A DNA stretch of 64,000 bases from Nonomuraea lactucae (GCF_003313395.1 NZ_QNFZ01000257.1:1-64000), one strand, 5' to 3'. Positions 1 to 8,984 are shown, counted from the stretch's first letter. Made by a program: numbers and translations. Notes: generated by a model from the sequence alone, not told the origin.

Positions 1-915
1 GGTGGAGGGCGGCTCCGCGGAGGACGGCTCCGCCGGCGCCTGCGCGGCGGGCTCGGACCGGCTCCGGGACGCCGGGCCGGCATCATGCGGCGGCACGGGG
101 GACGGAACGCGGGCGGTGAGGAACTTGGTCTCCCCCACCAGCCGCAGCAGCACGTCGCTCGACGTGGGCCGCCGCGCGGGATCCTTGGCCAGGCACTCCA
201 CGACCACGCCGTGCAGGTCCCCCAGGTCGGGCAGTTCGGGGTCCTCGTTGGTGATCCGGTTCACGGTCGCCGCCATCGAGCCGCCGTCGAACGGCGAACC
301 GCCCGTCGCCGCCGACACCAGCGTCGCCGCCCAGGAGAACACGTCGGCCGGCGGCTCCATCGGGGCTCCGCCGAGCCGTTCGGGCGCGGTGTAGGCGGGC
401 GGCTGGACCTTGCGGGTGGTGGCGGACTCGGTGGCCGCGAGCGCCTGCCCGATGCCGACGTTGATCACCCTGGGGCCGTCGGGGCCGAGGACCACGTTGC
501 CCGGCCGGATGTCGCCGTGCACGGCCCGCGCCTGGTGGATGGCGACCAGCGCGGTCGCGGTCCCGACCGCCAGGCGGTGCAGCGCCGCGTCCCTCAGCCG
601 GGTGCCGGTCGCGGTGGCCTGTTCCAGGGTGGGACCGTCGATGTACTCGCTCACCACGTACGGCCGCCCGCCCGCCACGCCCGAGTCGAGCACCTGGGCG
701 GTGCAGAAGGCGGTGACCTCCTGGAACGGCTGGATGATCGCCAGGAACCTGTCCTGATCGAGGTCGGGGTGCAGCAGCTTGACCACGACCGGCTCGCCGG
801 CGTCGCCGCCGGGCGGCGGCATGGCGGCGAAGACGCCGCGGCCCAGGCGGCCGATCAGCCGGTAGCCCCCCACCTCGGACGGGTCGCCCTCGTGCAGGGG
901 TAAGAACTCTGGCAT
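1..915 (-). CDS. Ser/Thr protein kinase, possibly pseudokinase (3' end outside window)
   Basis: Visible are 305 codons from an ATG at 915 preceded by a strong GGAGGAG site; the reading frame runs off the left edge. A eukaryotic-type kinase domain spans about residues 16-265: a shortened Gly loop (GRLGRGVF, 22-29), Lys46 in VVVKLL, HGDIRPGN at 133-140 (HRD Asp present as D135) and an APE-like TAPERLGG. The DFG motif reads NVG (152-154), so the Mg-binding Asp is an Asn. After the domain comes a Pro/Ala/Ser-rich linker, as before a membrane anchor or a C-terminal sensor domain in actinobacterial kinases. Family membership is clear; catalytic activity is doubtful. Confidence 0.9.
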   Translation of the reverse strand, partial: MPEFLPLHEGDPSEVGGYRLIGRLGRGVFAAMPPPGGDAGEPVVVKLLHPDLDQDRFLAIIQPFQEVTAFCTAQVLDSGVAGGRPYVVSEYIDGPTLEQATATGTRLRDAALHRLAVGTATALVAIHQARAVHGDIRPGNVVLGPDGPRVINVGIGQALAATESATTRKVQPPAYTAPERLGGAPMEPPADVFSWAATLVSAATGGSPFDGGSMAATVNRITNEDPELPDLGDLHGVVVECLAKDPARRPTSSDVLLRLVGETKFLTARVPSPVPPHDAGPASRSRSEPAAQAPAEPSSAEPPST

Positions 916-993
916 TCGGGTGTCTCCTCCCGGCGGCCCTCCTAGATCACCCATTATGGGTACGCGGCGGGCTCGCCAGAAGGGTGGGCCGGG

Positions 994-2184
994 TTACGGC
1001 TCCTTGATCGCGCTGCCCTTCTTCCACTGCGTGAACGGCATCTGCCAGAAGCCCCAGCCGTTGTTCCACTCCAGCTCGCGGTCGGTGCCGGTGATGTCGA
1101 CCACGTCGCCGCGCTGCATGGTGTCGTGGAACCACTTGGCCTGGTCGGGGCGGGAGTTGATGCAGCCGTGGCTGACGTTGCGCACGCCCTGGGCCCAGAC
1201 GTTGTTCTTGGCGTGGACGTACTCGCCGGAGTTGGAGATCCGCACCGCGTGGTCGATCATCACGTCGTAGTACTCGGGATCGTCCTTCTCGCGGCCCGGG
1301 GAGATCATGCGTACCGGGTTGCCGCGTTCCATGGTCAGGTGGACGCCGGAGGTGGTCGTGTACTCGCGGGTGGTGCCGTTGCCCGCGCTGATGCGCATCG
1401 TCTGGACGCGCTTGCCGTCGCGGTAGACGTACATCATCTTCTTGCCGACGTCGATCTTGCTGATGACCCGGGCGCCGATGGTGAGCGTGGTGTCGTAGTC
1501 CTGCACGCCGTAGGTGCCCTTGCCGGCCTTGACGCCTTCGAGGTCGGCGCTGAACCTGACCTTCTGGTGTGCGGGCCAGTACTTGGCGGTGCGGTAGATG
1601 ACGACCGTGTCGTTGATCCACCGCCAGGCGCCCGTTGCGCGCTTTTCGGCCTTGACCCGCAGGGTGCGCTCGACGTCCGCCTTCTCGGTGACGGGCTGGT
1701 TGAAGGTGACGATGATCGGCGCCCCCACGCCGAGCTTCTCCCCCTTGCGGTTGGGCGTCACGTCGACCACTCTCAGCTCGCGCTCGGGCTTGAGCGTGGT
1801 GAAGGCGCCGGCCGCGGTGGTGACGCCGGACTTGGCCGTGACCTTGTAGGCGGTGGACGGCTTGAGCCTGCCCTGTGAGACCCATCTGGTCTTGTCGGCG
1901 TTGTACTTGCCGGTGACCTCCTCGTCGCCGCCCTCGACGGTGACCTCGTCGAGCGTCCCGCCGGACGCCGTCACGACGATCTTCTTCTCGGGGCTGACCT
2001 GCGAGCTGCCCTGCGCGGGCGATATGGCGATCGTCGGCGCCTGAGGTGTCGCCGAGGTGGTGGCGTCAGGCGCGCCGGAGCCGCCCGGGACGGGGTCGCC
2101 GCCCGAGCAAGAAGCCACCAGGCAGGCCGCGGTCAGGAGCGCGAGGCCCGCGGTGGGCTTCCTCCAACGAGACGTGATGTTCAA
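994..2184 (-). CDS. L,D-transpeptidase lipoprotein (YkuD, Ig-like domains)
   Basis: 396 aa, TTG start at 2184 behind a GGGGGAG-type site. A lipoprotein signal peptide ends in VASC (Cys26), so it is lipid-anchored on the outer face of the membrane. Residues about 45-135 and 135-230 look like the two bacterial Ig-like domains found in actinobacterial Ldt proteins; the YkuD catalytic domain follows with SHGCIN at 338-343 (His339, nucleophile Cys341) and a Trp-rich C-terminal tail. The family makes 3-3 peptidoglycan cross-links from tetrapeptide donors and resists most penicillins. Length and layout match LdtMt2-like enzymes. Its neighbours suggest no operon: the kinase gene starts 79 bases downstream. 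Confidence 0.95.
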   Translation of the reverse strand: MNITSRWRKPTAGLALLTAACLVASCSGGDPVPGGSGAPDATTSATPQAPTIAISPAQGSSQVSPEKKIVVTASGGTLDEVTVEGGDEEVTGKYNADKTRWVSQGRLKPSTAYKVTAKSGVTTAAGAFTTLKPERELRVVDVTPNRKGEKLGVGAPIIVTFNQPVTEKADVERTLRVKAEKRATGAWRWINDTVVIYRTAKYWPAHQKVRFSADLEGVKAGKGTYGVQDYDTTLTIGARVISKIDVGKKMMYVYRDGKRVQTMRISAGNGTTREYTTTSGVHLTMERGNPVRMISPGREKDDPEYYDVMIDHAVRISNSGEYVHAKNNVWAQGVRNVSHGCINSRPDQAKWFHDTMQRGDVVDITGTDRELEWNNGWGFWQMPFTQWKKGSAIKEP

Positions 2185-2343
2185 GTCCTACCACTCCCCC
2201 CATTGCGGCAAACTGCACCAAAAAACCTTAAATGCTCCTGAACGTAAGACGCGGTTTTGTTTGGGAGAGTTCGGTCACGTTTGCATCACTAAGTGAAGTC
2301 AACCGCAGGTCAAGAGGGGTAAGGAGCGCGTAAAACGCGGAGG

Positions 2344-4578
2344 TCAGTGCTGGGACAGGCGGTGGGTGAGGCTGGTGTGCCGCCGCCCCGCCCCCTTGGT
2401 CCGCACGGCCTGCGCCAGCGCCCGGCGCGACCCGACGATCACAACGAGCTTCTTGGCCCGGGTGATCGCGGTGTAGAGGAGATTGCGCTGGAGCATCATC
2501 CAGGCGCTGGTGGCCAGCGGGACGACCACGGCCGGGTACTCGCTGCCCTGGGAGCGGTGGATGGAGACGGCGTAGGCGTGGGCCAGCTCGTCCAGCTCGT
2601 CGAAGGCGTAGTCGACCTGCTCGTCCTCGTCGGTGAGGACGGTCAGCTTGTGCTCGTCGGGCCGGATGTCGGTGACGATGCCGACGGTGCCGTTGAACAC
2701 CCCGGCCGCGCCCTTGTCGTAGTTGTTGCGCAGCTGGGTGACCTTGTCGCCGACGCGGAAGACGCGACCGCCGTAGCGGCGCTCGGGCATGCCCTCGCGT
2801 GCGGGGGTGAGCGCCTCCTGCAGGGCGATGTTGAGCGCTCCCGCCCCCGCCGCGCCGCGGTGCATCGGTGCCAGCACCTGCACGTCGCGGCGCGCGTCCA
2901 GCCCGAACCTGCGCGGGATGCGCCGGGCGACCACGTCGACCGTGAGCTGGGCGATCTCCTCGGGCTCCTCGCACGGGAACAGGAAGAAGTCCTTCATCCC
3001 CTCCAGCACCGGGTGGCGGCCGGTGTTGACGCGGTGGGCGTTGACCACCACGCCCGACTCCTGAGCCTGGCGGAAGATCTGCGTCAGCCGTACCCGGGGG
3101 ACGTCGTCGGCGGCGAGCAGGTCCCTGAGCACCTCGCCCGCGCCGACCGACGGCAACTGGTCGACGTCGCCGACGAACAGCAGGTGGGCGCCCGGCGCGA
3201 CGGCCTTGACGAGCTTGTTGGCCAGCAGCAGGTCGAGCATGGACGCCTCGTCCACCACCACCAGGTCGGCGTCGAGCGGGTTGTCGCGGTCGAAGGTGGC
3301 CTCGCCGCCCGGCCGCAGCTGCAGCAGCCGGTGGACCGTGGTGGCCTCGTGGCCGGTCAGCTCGGCCAGGCGCTTGGCGGCGCGGCCGGTGGGCGCGGCC
3401 AGGATGACGCGGGCCCGCTTGGCCCTGGCCAGGGTCACGATGGAGCGCACGGTGAAGCTCTTGCCGCAGCCCGGGCCGCCGGTGAGCACGGCGACCTTCT
3501 CCGTCAGCGCCAGCCGTACGGCCTGGCGCTGCTCGGCGGCCAGCTCCGCGCCGGTCTGGCCGCGCAGCCAGCTCTCGGCGCGCTCCCAGTCGACGTCGGC
3601 GAACGCCTTGAGCCGGTCGTGGCCGCCGCGCAGCAGCGACAGCAGCCCGGAGGCGAGCGACAGCTCTGCCCGGTGGAAGGGCACCAGGTAGACGGCGGGC
3701 ACGACGTTGTCCCCGGCCGGGATCTCCTCCCGGACCACGCCCTCCTCGGCGACCAGCTCTTCAAGGCAGGCGCCGACCAGCTCGGCGGGCACCTCGAGGA
3801 TCTTGACCGCGTCGCCGACGAGGTTGGGGGCCGGCAGGTAGCAGTGGCCGTCGTCGGCGGCCTGCGACAGGGTGTAGCGCAGGCCGGCCTTGACCCGTTC
3901 GGGGCTGTCGTGCGGGATGCCGACCGCCTGGGCGATGGTGTCGGCCGTCTTGAAGCCGATGCCCCACACGTCGTCGGCCAGCTTGTACGGGCTGGTCCTG
4001 ACGACGGAGACCGACGACTCGCCGTACTCCTTGAAGATGCGCACCGCGATGGACGTGGACACCCCGACGCCCTGCAGAAAGATCATCACCTCTTTGATGA
4101 TCTTCTGTTCCTCCCAGGCGGCGGCGATCATCTTCGTCCGCTTGGGGCCGAGCCCGGGCACCTCGACCAGGCGCTCGGGACTCTGCTCGATCACCTCCAG
4201 GGTCGCGGTGCCGAAGTGGTCGACGATCCGCTCGGCCATCTTCGGCCCGATGCCCTTGATCAGCCCGGACCCCAGGTAGCGGCGGATCCCCTGCACCGTC
4301 GCCGGCAGCACCGTGGCGTACGACCACACCTCGAACTGGCGCCCGTACCGCGGATGGGACGTCCACCGGCCGGTCAGCCGCAGCGACTCGCCCACTTGGG
4401 CCCCCAGCAGCGGCCCCACCACGGTCAGCAGCTCCGAACCGGACCTGTCGGTCGCCACGCGGGCGATCGTGTAGCCGGTCTCCTCGTTGGCGTAGGTGAT
4501 GCGCTCAAGGACGGCGTCCAGGGCCACACCACGTGAACCATCCGATCCAGCCGCCACGAGACCCTCTCTCCCAAGCAC
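2344..4578 (-). CDS. recD2: RecD2-type ATP-dependent 5'-3' DNA helicase (SF1)
   Basis: 744 aa from a GTG at 4578; a second GTG seven codons in (4557), with GAGAGGG just upstream, is an equally good start because the family homology begins only around residue 19. An N-terminal OB-like region (19-90) is followed by tandem helix-hairpin-helix motifs (about 100-145, GSGLIKGIGPKMAERI and VPGLGPKRTK), a Walker A GGPGCGKS at 367-374, Walker B VVVDEASML at 440-448, QIFRQ (motif IV region) and a C-terminal SH3/UvrD-like part with AVSIHRSQGSEYPAVV and YTAITRAKKLV. This matches RecD2 (RecD/TraA family), a RecBC-independent helicase in DNA repair and recombination. Complete and intact. Confidence 0.95.
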   Translation of the reverse strand: MLGREGLVAAGSDGSRGVALDAVLERITYANEETGYTIARVATDRSGSELLTVVGPLLGAQVGESLRLTGRWTSHPRYGRQFEVWSYATVLPATVQGIRRYLGSGLIKGIGPKMAERIVDHFGTATLEVIEQSPERLVEVPGLGPKRTKMIAAAWEEQKIIKEVMIFLQGVGVSTSIAVRIFKEYGESSVSVVRTSPYKLADDVWGIGFKTADTIAQAVGIPHDSPERVKAGLRYTLSQAADDGHCYLPAPNLVGDAVKILEVPAELVGACLEELVAEEGVVREEIPAGDNVVPAVYLVPFHRAELSLASGLLSLLRGGHDRLKAFADVDWERAESWLRGQTGAELAAEQRQAVRLALTEKVAVLTGGPGCGKSFTVRSIVTLARAKRARVILAAPTGRAAKRLAELTGHEATTVHRLLQLRPGGEATFDRDNPLDADLVVVDEASMLDLLLANKLVKAVAPGAHLLFVGDVDQLPSVGAGEVLRDLLAADDVPRVRLTQIFRQAQESGVVVNAHRVNTGRHPVLEGMKDFFLFPCEEPEEIAQLTVDVVARRIPRRFGLDARRDVQVLAPMHRGAAGAGALNIALQEALTPAREGMPERRYGGRVFRVGDKVTQLRNNYDKGAAGVFNGTVGIVTDIRPDEHKLTVLTDEDEQVDYAFDELDELAHAYAVSIHRSQGSEYPAVVVPLATSAWMMLQRNLLYTAITRAKKLVVIVGSRRALAQAVRTKGAGRRHTSLTHRLSQH

Positions 4579-4933
4579 CTCCGGCCAGGGTAAAGCAACG
4601 ACGGCCGACCGCGATCAGCCCAACGCGTCGGTTCATCGCCATGGTCCTTCCGGTTGGTCGGCCCGCGCGCTGCCGGCCCGCCGCCAAGTCCCTGTTCTCG
4701 TATGGCAACGGCCAGGTGGCGAGTAACGTCGTACTGCTGGCGGAGCAGGTCCCGCTTGATGGTCCTGGTGGTCAGCACCGGCTTCGCGGACCGACGTTCT
4801 GTAGCCCGGGCATGAGCTTGAAGTCGAGCAATTCGCGGCCGTCAGGTCCGGGCAGCCGACGCGCGGCTGGTAACCCCTCAACTGCCTCTTCCGTCCGCCC
4901 CCGACCCGCCGGTCTCACCCCGACGCAAGCCGA
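4579..4933. other. Stretch without a recognisable gene
   Basis: Short open frames exist on both strands, but none has a ribosome site plus family-like sequence. The stretch lies between recD2 and decayed gmd and integrase fragments, so it is probably also decayed DNA. Confidence 0.5.
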
Positions 4934-5113
4934 CCAGTCGTAGGCGGCCTCGATGTCCCAGCCCAGTTCGCGCCGTGCCCGCTCCGGATTGGCGCAGAGC
5001 GTCTCCACCTCGGCCGGACGAACCAGGGCATTGTCGATCACCACGTGGTCTTCCCAGTTCAGCCCGGCCGTCGCGAAGGCCAGGCGCACCACGTCCAGCA
5101 CGGTGCGCATCAC
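4934..5113 (-). pseudogene. Remnant of GDP-mannose 4,6-dehydratase C-terminus
   Basis: About 60 codons read VMRTVLDVVRLAFATAG, NWEDHVVIDNALVRPAEVET and RARRELGWDIEAAYDW in one frame. The order (helix before a D/H-V-x-x-D strand, then RPAEV and LGW) is the C-terminal substrate-binding part of GDP-mannose 4,6-dehydratases. No Rossmann domain or TGITGQDG motif is present upstream, and the frame runs on into unrelated sequence at both ends. It is therefore a short fossil of a nucleotide-sugar gene, not a working gene. Identification rests on memory of the family. Confidence 0.6.
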
Positions 5114-5122
5114 CCCGGGTCG

Positions 5123-5370
5123 CTGCCCTGGCACATCGCCCGACGACCGAACGGCCTCATCGCGCTCGCCATCCAATACGGGCAGCAGCAGCGGCATCCA
5201 CGACCTCATCGGTATCGAGACCGTCCGGGCGGTCGCCGACACCGTCGCCGAGCTGCGCGACGGCCTGGACGCCGGTCAGGGAATCTCCGGCCAGGCGGCC
5301 CGGCGCGTCATCAAGGCCGCCGCCCGCGCGCCTGTCTTCGAAGGCACCGTCGTCAACGCGACCACCTTTA
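5123..5370 (+). pseudogene. Remnant of tyrosine-type integrase C-terminus
   Basis: One forward frame reads WHIARRPNGLIALAIQYG from about 5129. The homology then continues in another frame from about 5193 as GIHDLIGIETVRAVADTVAE, DGLDAGQGISGQAARRVIKA and APVFEGTVVNA. This is the end of the actinobacterial plasmid/ICE tyrosine recombinase family: the conserved Arg-containing AWHIARRP box, the segment normally holding the catalytic Tyr, and the ISGPAARRAIKAAA tail. The segment between, with the Tyr, is deleted and the join shifts frame. N-terminal catalytic residues are absent. A dead trace of an integrative element. Confidence 0.6.
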
Positions 5371-5522
5371 GAACCCAAGCCCGTAGGTGGGGCCAGAAGT
5401 CTCTCCCATAGCCAGGCTGCAGGCCGCATCGGTCGAAGCGCTGAGCAACAGCCCGTGAGGAAAGCTAAACGACGGCCGCTGCAATCGTTCGGACTTACCT
5501 AGCGCTTTCCGTACCGGGGCCG

Positions 5523-6092
5523 CTACTTGACGACCCGGAACCGCAGGTGCGTGACCGCGTCGGAGGCGATCACCTGCGTGCGCTCCAAGTCGATGTGCCC
5601 CAGGTCGTCCAACAGGCGGGTTCCGGCGCCCAGCACGACCGGCACCAGGTTGATCTGCAACTCATCCAGCAACCTGGCGCGCAGGAACTGCCGCCCCGTC
5701 TGGGCACCCATCACGATCACGTCCTTATCCCCGGCCGCGTCCTGAGCGGCCTTGAGGGCGGTCTTGATGTCGTCGGTGACAAAGGTGAACGTGGCGCTCT
5801 TCATGACGAGCTCGTAGCGGGCTCGGTGGGTGAGCACGAAGGTCGGTGCCGGATACGGGGTGTCGTCCCAGTGGGGCAGGCCGACCTCGAATGTGCGCCT
5901 GCCGACGACGACGGCGCCCACCGAAGCGGACATCGCAGCGACGACCTTCTTGTCGCGCGGGTCTGGCCGGTCGGTGAACATCCACTCGTGCAGCCGCATG
6001 CCGCCCTTGCCCATGGGATGCTCCGCGCCGATGTCCGGGCCGGCGACGAAGCCATCCAACGACATGCTCTTGTACAGGACCACAGTGCCCAT
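5523..6092 (-). CDS. Dihydrofolate-reductase-family (RibD C-terminal) protein
   Basis: 189 aa; begins MGTVVLYKSMSLDGFVAG, the typical N-terminus of RibD_C/DHFR-like proteins of actinomycetes, with the later VVVGRRTFE and VIVMGAQTGRQFLRARLLDE segments of the NADPH-binding core and LVPVVLGAGTRLLDDL near the end. Probably a cytosolic NADPH-dependent reductase of unknown substrate; not the essential FolA. The start ATG at 6092 has a perfect AGGAGG five bases upstream, but that sequence lies inside a hairpin (see 6098-6121). The HxlR gene at 6232-6615 points the same way 139 bases upstream. Confidence 0.85.
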   Translation of the reverse strand: MGTVVLYKSMSLDGFVAGPDIGAEHPMGKGGMRLHEWMFTDRPDPRDKKVVAAMSASVGAVVVGRRTFEVGLPHWDDTPYPAPTFVLTHRARYELVMKSATFTFVTDDIKTALKAAQDAAGDKDVIVMGAQTGRQFLRARLLDELQINLVPVVLGAGTRLLDDLGHIDLERTQVIASDAVTHLRFRVVK

Positions 6093-6097
6093 CGAGA

Positions 6098-6121
6098 CCT
6101 CCTGAAGTTGTCCTCAGGAGG
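6098..6121 (-). promoter_or_regulatory. Hairpin that sequesters the ribosome-binding site of the DHFR-like gene
   Basis: Reading the minus strand, CCTCCTGA pairs perfectly with TCAGGAGG across an 8-base loop, and the second arm is the AGGAGG ribosome site of the ATG at 6092. An 8-bp stem holding the whole Shine-Dalgarno sequence could limit translation until it is melted or bound. Alternatively the repeat could be an operator. Confidence 0.55.
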
Positions 6122-6231
6122 GTGGACCACCCGGCCTCCCATAACTCATCGGCACAGAACGGGGGCGGACTTCGCGCTCGCCCTCCGTGATACGCCAGAA
6201 CTCGCGCGTGTAGCGCATGCGCATCGAGTTC

Positions 6232-6615
6232 TCAGCTCTGGATGTGCTGGTCGTACTCCCTCTGATGCCTTTGGATCTCGTCTGCGTTGTCGACCGTCCA
6301 GTCGTACAACCGGCCGAACGGCTCCCGCAGCGATTCGCCGAGCGGCGTGAGTGAGTACTCGACCCCAACCGGCGACGTGGGGAGCACGCGGCGCGTGATC
6401 ATCCCGTTGCGCTCCAGGCGGCGCAGGGTCTGGGTCAGGACGCGCTGGGTGACGCCCTCAAGGCGGCGCTTGATCTCGTTGAACCGCCTCGGCTCGTTGA
6501 GGACCGCCATCACCATCATTGACCACTTGTCGGCGATCTGGTCCAGGATCGGGCGGCTGGGGCAGTCGGCCCGGTAGACGGGGTCCGCTGCGGGGCCGGC
6601 TTCGGGAGTGGCCAT
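6232..6615 (-). CDS. HxlR-family winged-helix transcriptional regulator
   Basis: 127 aa with the HxlR signature: Cys near the N-terminus (DCPSRPILDQIADKWSM), RRFNEIKRRLEGVTQRVLTQ as the recognition region, LERNGMITRRV wing and YSLTPLGESLREP. The family often senses electrophiles or quinones through the N-terminal Cys (Cys18 region) and acts on a divergent neighbour. Here the divergent gene is the enoyl-CoA hydratase at 6739, so the 123-base space between them is the likely operator region; no convincing palindrome was found there. Confidence 0.92.
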   Translation of the reverse strand: MATPEAGPAADPVYRADCPSRPILDQIADKWSMMVMAVLNEPRRFNEIKRRLEGVTQRVLTQTLRRLERNGMITRRVLPTSPVGVEYSLTPLGESLREPFGRLYDWTVDNADEIQRHQREYDQHIQS

Positions 6616-6738
6616 ATCGGTATCCTTCGCGGTCCTTGAGATGCCGAAAGTGCGTTATTGACGGCTGGTCGCCCGCCGCCGCATCGTAAGTATGCATCAG
6701 GAACCTAGATGCCTACCAGATACGGATCGGGGATCTCC

Positions 6739-7569
6739 ATGAACGACGCCTACACGACCCTGCGGGTGAGCCGCGAAGCCGGCATCGCCCGCGTCACCCT
6801 CGACAATCCACCGGTCAATGTCTTGGGCGTCGCCCTGATGGGCGACCTTCGGCGCCTGCTGACCGCGCTTCGGGACGACGACTCGGTTCGGGTCATCGTG
6901 TTCGATAGCGCCAATCCTGAGTTCTTCATTGCCCACGTCGACATGTCGCTGGTTGACACGCCGGACGCGTTCGACAAGTTCGCGCAAGACCTTCCGGATG
7001 GTGTCAACGTTTTCCAGGCTCTGGGGGAACTACTCCGGCACCAGCCCCAGGTGTCCATCGTCAAGCTCGCCGGGATGGCGCGCGGCGGCGGGGCGGAGTT
7101 CGTCGCCTCCGCGGACATGACGTTCGCAGCGATCGGCCGCGCTGGGATCGGCCAGATCGAAGCCCTCATGGGCATCGTGCCCGGCGGAGGAGGCACGCAG
7201 TATCTCGCCAGCAGAGTCGGCCGCAACCGCGCGCTGGAGGCGGTGCTGAGTGCCGACCTGTACGACGCCAAGACCGCGGAGCGATACGGCTGGGTCAACC
7301 GGGCCGTCCCTGCCGATGAACTCGACGACGTCGTCGACCGGCTCGCCCGCAACATCGCCGCCCTGCCCGAGGGCGTGATCACAGCGGCCAAGCGCGCCAT
7401 CCTGCCGGAGGACCTGGCCGAGGGGCTCCTGCGGGAGAACGACGCCTGGATGGGGCAGATCATTCGCCCTGCGGCCACAGCGCTGATCCGCGACGGTCTG
7501 GTCCACGGCGCCCAGACCCCCGACGGTGAACGCGATCTCGAGGGCCTCCTCCGGAGAGTGGCCCGTTAG
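6739..7569 (+). CDS. Enoyl-CoA hydratase/isomerase family protein
   Basis: 276 aa from the ATG at 6739; an upstream in-frame ATG at 6709 lacks a ribosome site, whereas GGGGAT precedes 6739. Crotonase-fold hallmarks: TLDNPPVNVLG at the N-terminus, an oxyanion-hole segment GMARGGGAEFVASADM, and IEALMGIVPGGGGTQYL. The exact reaction (hydratase, isomerase or hydrolase) cannot be told; the first acidic catalytic Glu position is occupied in IEALMG. Divergent from an HxlR regulator that probably controls it. It lies apart from the beta-oxidation genes at 10.5-19.5 kb and is a different protein from the hydratase at 13.2 kb. Confidence 0.9.
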   Translation: MNDAYTTLRVSREAGIARVTLDNPPVNVLGVALMGDLRRLLTALRDDDSVRVIVFDSANPEFFIAHVDMSLVDTPDAFDKFAQDLPDGVNVFQALGELLRHQPQVSIVKLAGMARGGGAEFVASADMTFAAIGRAGIGQIEALMGIVPGGGGTQYLASRVGRNRALEAVLSADLYDAKTAERYGWVNRAVPADELDDVVDRLARNIAALPEGVITAAKRAILPEDLAEGLLRENDAWMGQIIRPAATALIRDGLVHGAQTPDGERDLEGLLRRVAR

Positions 7570-7806
7570 GACCCGGACGAGGGTCCGGGACCTTCCGCTC
7601 TGGCAGCCGTGAGCCGTGCCGGACCACCCCGGCATGCCGGGCTGGTCCGGCCGCGGGGAACCTCGCACGGGGTGGGGCAGGCCATCAGGCCCGCCATGCC
7701 GCGTCCGGTCGCCGACCAGACACTGGTTGCCCGCCGTACGTCCCGAGCGGTGCCCCTCTTGACTACCCGCAGACGAATCCTGCTGGCGGTGCGACAGGCG
7801 ACGCCG

Positions 7807-7978
7807 TCACCTCGCTTGAACCGGCTCGCCGAGGTCATGGGTAAGCCAGCCGGGCGTATCGAAGCGCACGGGCTGTGCATCCACCATTGCTGCCAGCTGC
7901 GTCTCGAGGTTCTCGAGTTCGGCGATGCCGATCTGCTGGGCCCACTGATCGCGCAGCTCGTCGAATATCGTCTCGCCT
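7807..7978 (-). pseudogene. Possible remnant of a MarR-type regulator C-terminus
   Basis: The minus strand reads GETIFDELRDQWAQQIGIAE, LENLETQLAAMVDAQPVRF and DTPGWLTHDLGEPV before a stop at 7807. The helix pattern resembles the C-terminal dimerisation helix of MarR-family regulators that end with LDxPGWLARDLGE. A stop codon lies directly upstream and no winged-helix part is left; the ISL3 fragment starts just beyond. Weak but consistent evidence for a gene truncated by an insertion. Confidence 0.35.
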
Positions 7979-8035
7979 TAGACCAAACCCGTCCAGCGGC
8001 CCAAGACCCTCGATTCCTACGGTAACGAACGGCCG

Positions 8036-8730
8036 ATGGTGACGCGGACGCACGAACGCTGTGCCCAGGTCCAGGCGCTGAAGGCCAAGAGCCTGTCGCT
8101 GAACGCCATCAGCCGCGAACTCGGCCTGGCCTTTCGCACCGTCCGCAAGTACGCCAACGCCACCAGCGTGGACGAACTCCTGGCCCCGACCCTCGGCCGC
8201 TCCAGCAAACTGGATCAGTTCAAGCCCTACCTCACCCGCCGATGGAACGAAGGCTGCAGCAACGCCGTCCAGCTCCATGCCGAGATCAAGACCCAAGGCT
8301 TCACCGGCAGCCAGCGCGCCGTCCAGGGCTGGCTCAAACCACTACGCGGCCGCGTCACCGGCTGGATCATGACCCATCCCGACCGTCTGGACAGAGAGAA
8401 GAAGACCGGACTGGAGCAAATCCTTGCCCGCTGCCCCGAGCTTCTCGAGACCGCGGGGCTGGTCCGCAGCTTCGTCACGATGATGACCAACCGCGACGGC
8501 CACCTGCTCGACGACTGGATCGCCACCGCCGAACCGGAGCCTCGCCCTACCTAGCCACCTTCGCCACCGGACTCCGACGCGACCACGCCGCAGTGCAGGC
8601 CGGGCTGACACTGGCTCACAGCAGTGGAGCCGTCGAAGAGACCGTTAACAAGATCAAATTCTTGAAGCGGCAGATGTTCGGCGGCGCCGACTTCGACCTT
8701 CTACGGGCCCGCATCCTCCGCTACTCCTGA
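8036..8730 (+). mobile_element. Decayed ISL3-family transposase (C-terminal half, frameshifted)
   Basis: First part, 8036-8540: helix-turn-helix-like AISRELGLAFRTVRKYANA, then LKPLRGRVTGWIMTHPDRLD and IATAEPEP. Homology then continues one frame over as YLATFATGLRRDHAAVQAGL and VEETVNKIKFLKRQMFGGAD and LLRARIL before a stop at 8730. These are the last third of an ISL3 transposase, including the final DDE-region block ending in KRxMxGxAxFxLLRxRIL. The N-terminal zinc finger and first catalytic Asp are missing, a middle block is deleted, and a one-base shift near 8545 breaks the frame. Terminal inverted repeats were not found. Not functional. Confidence 0.75.
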
Positions 8731-8984
8731 CACCCTGCACGCTCTGTTACCGAGATCATCGAGAGTGAGCCAGAGCCGATAAATGTCAGCGGCTTAACCT
8801 AGGGCCAAATGCCGGAGACGACGATCGTGACCAGTTCGCGCAGGGCGACGCGTGGCTGGGCTGAGCGGTTCACGTCGGGAGCTCATGCGATGCCCTACTT
8901 TCGGCGTCGGAGGGGGGCGCGGCCCAGGGAGCGTACGGAGGCGTGCCGGGAGCTGGCCGACGTCGGCAACCCCTACCCGGCAGC

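Noticed and set aside
2347..4536. 729-codon open frame on the plus strand over recD2
   Set aside because: Antisense shadow: repetitive Gly/Val/Arg/Asp composition without motifs; the opposite strand is an unambiguous RecD2 helicase.
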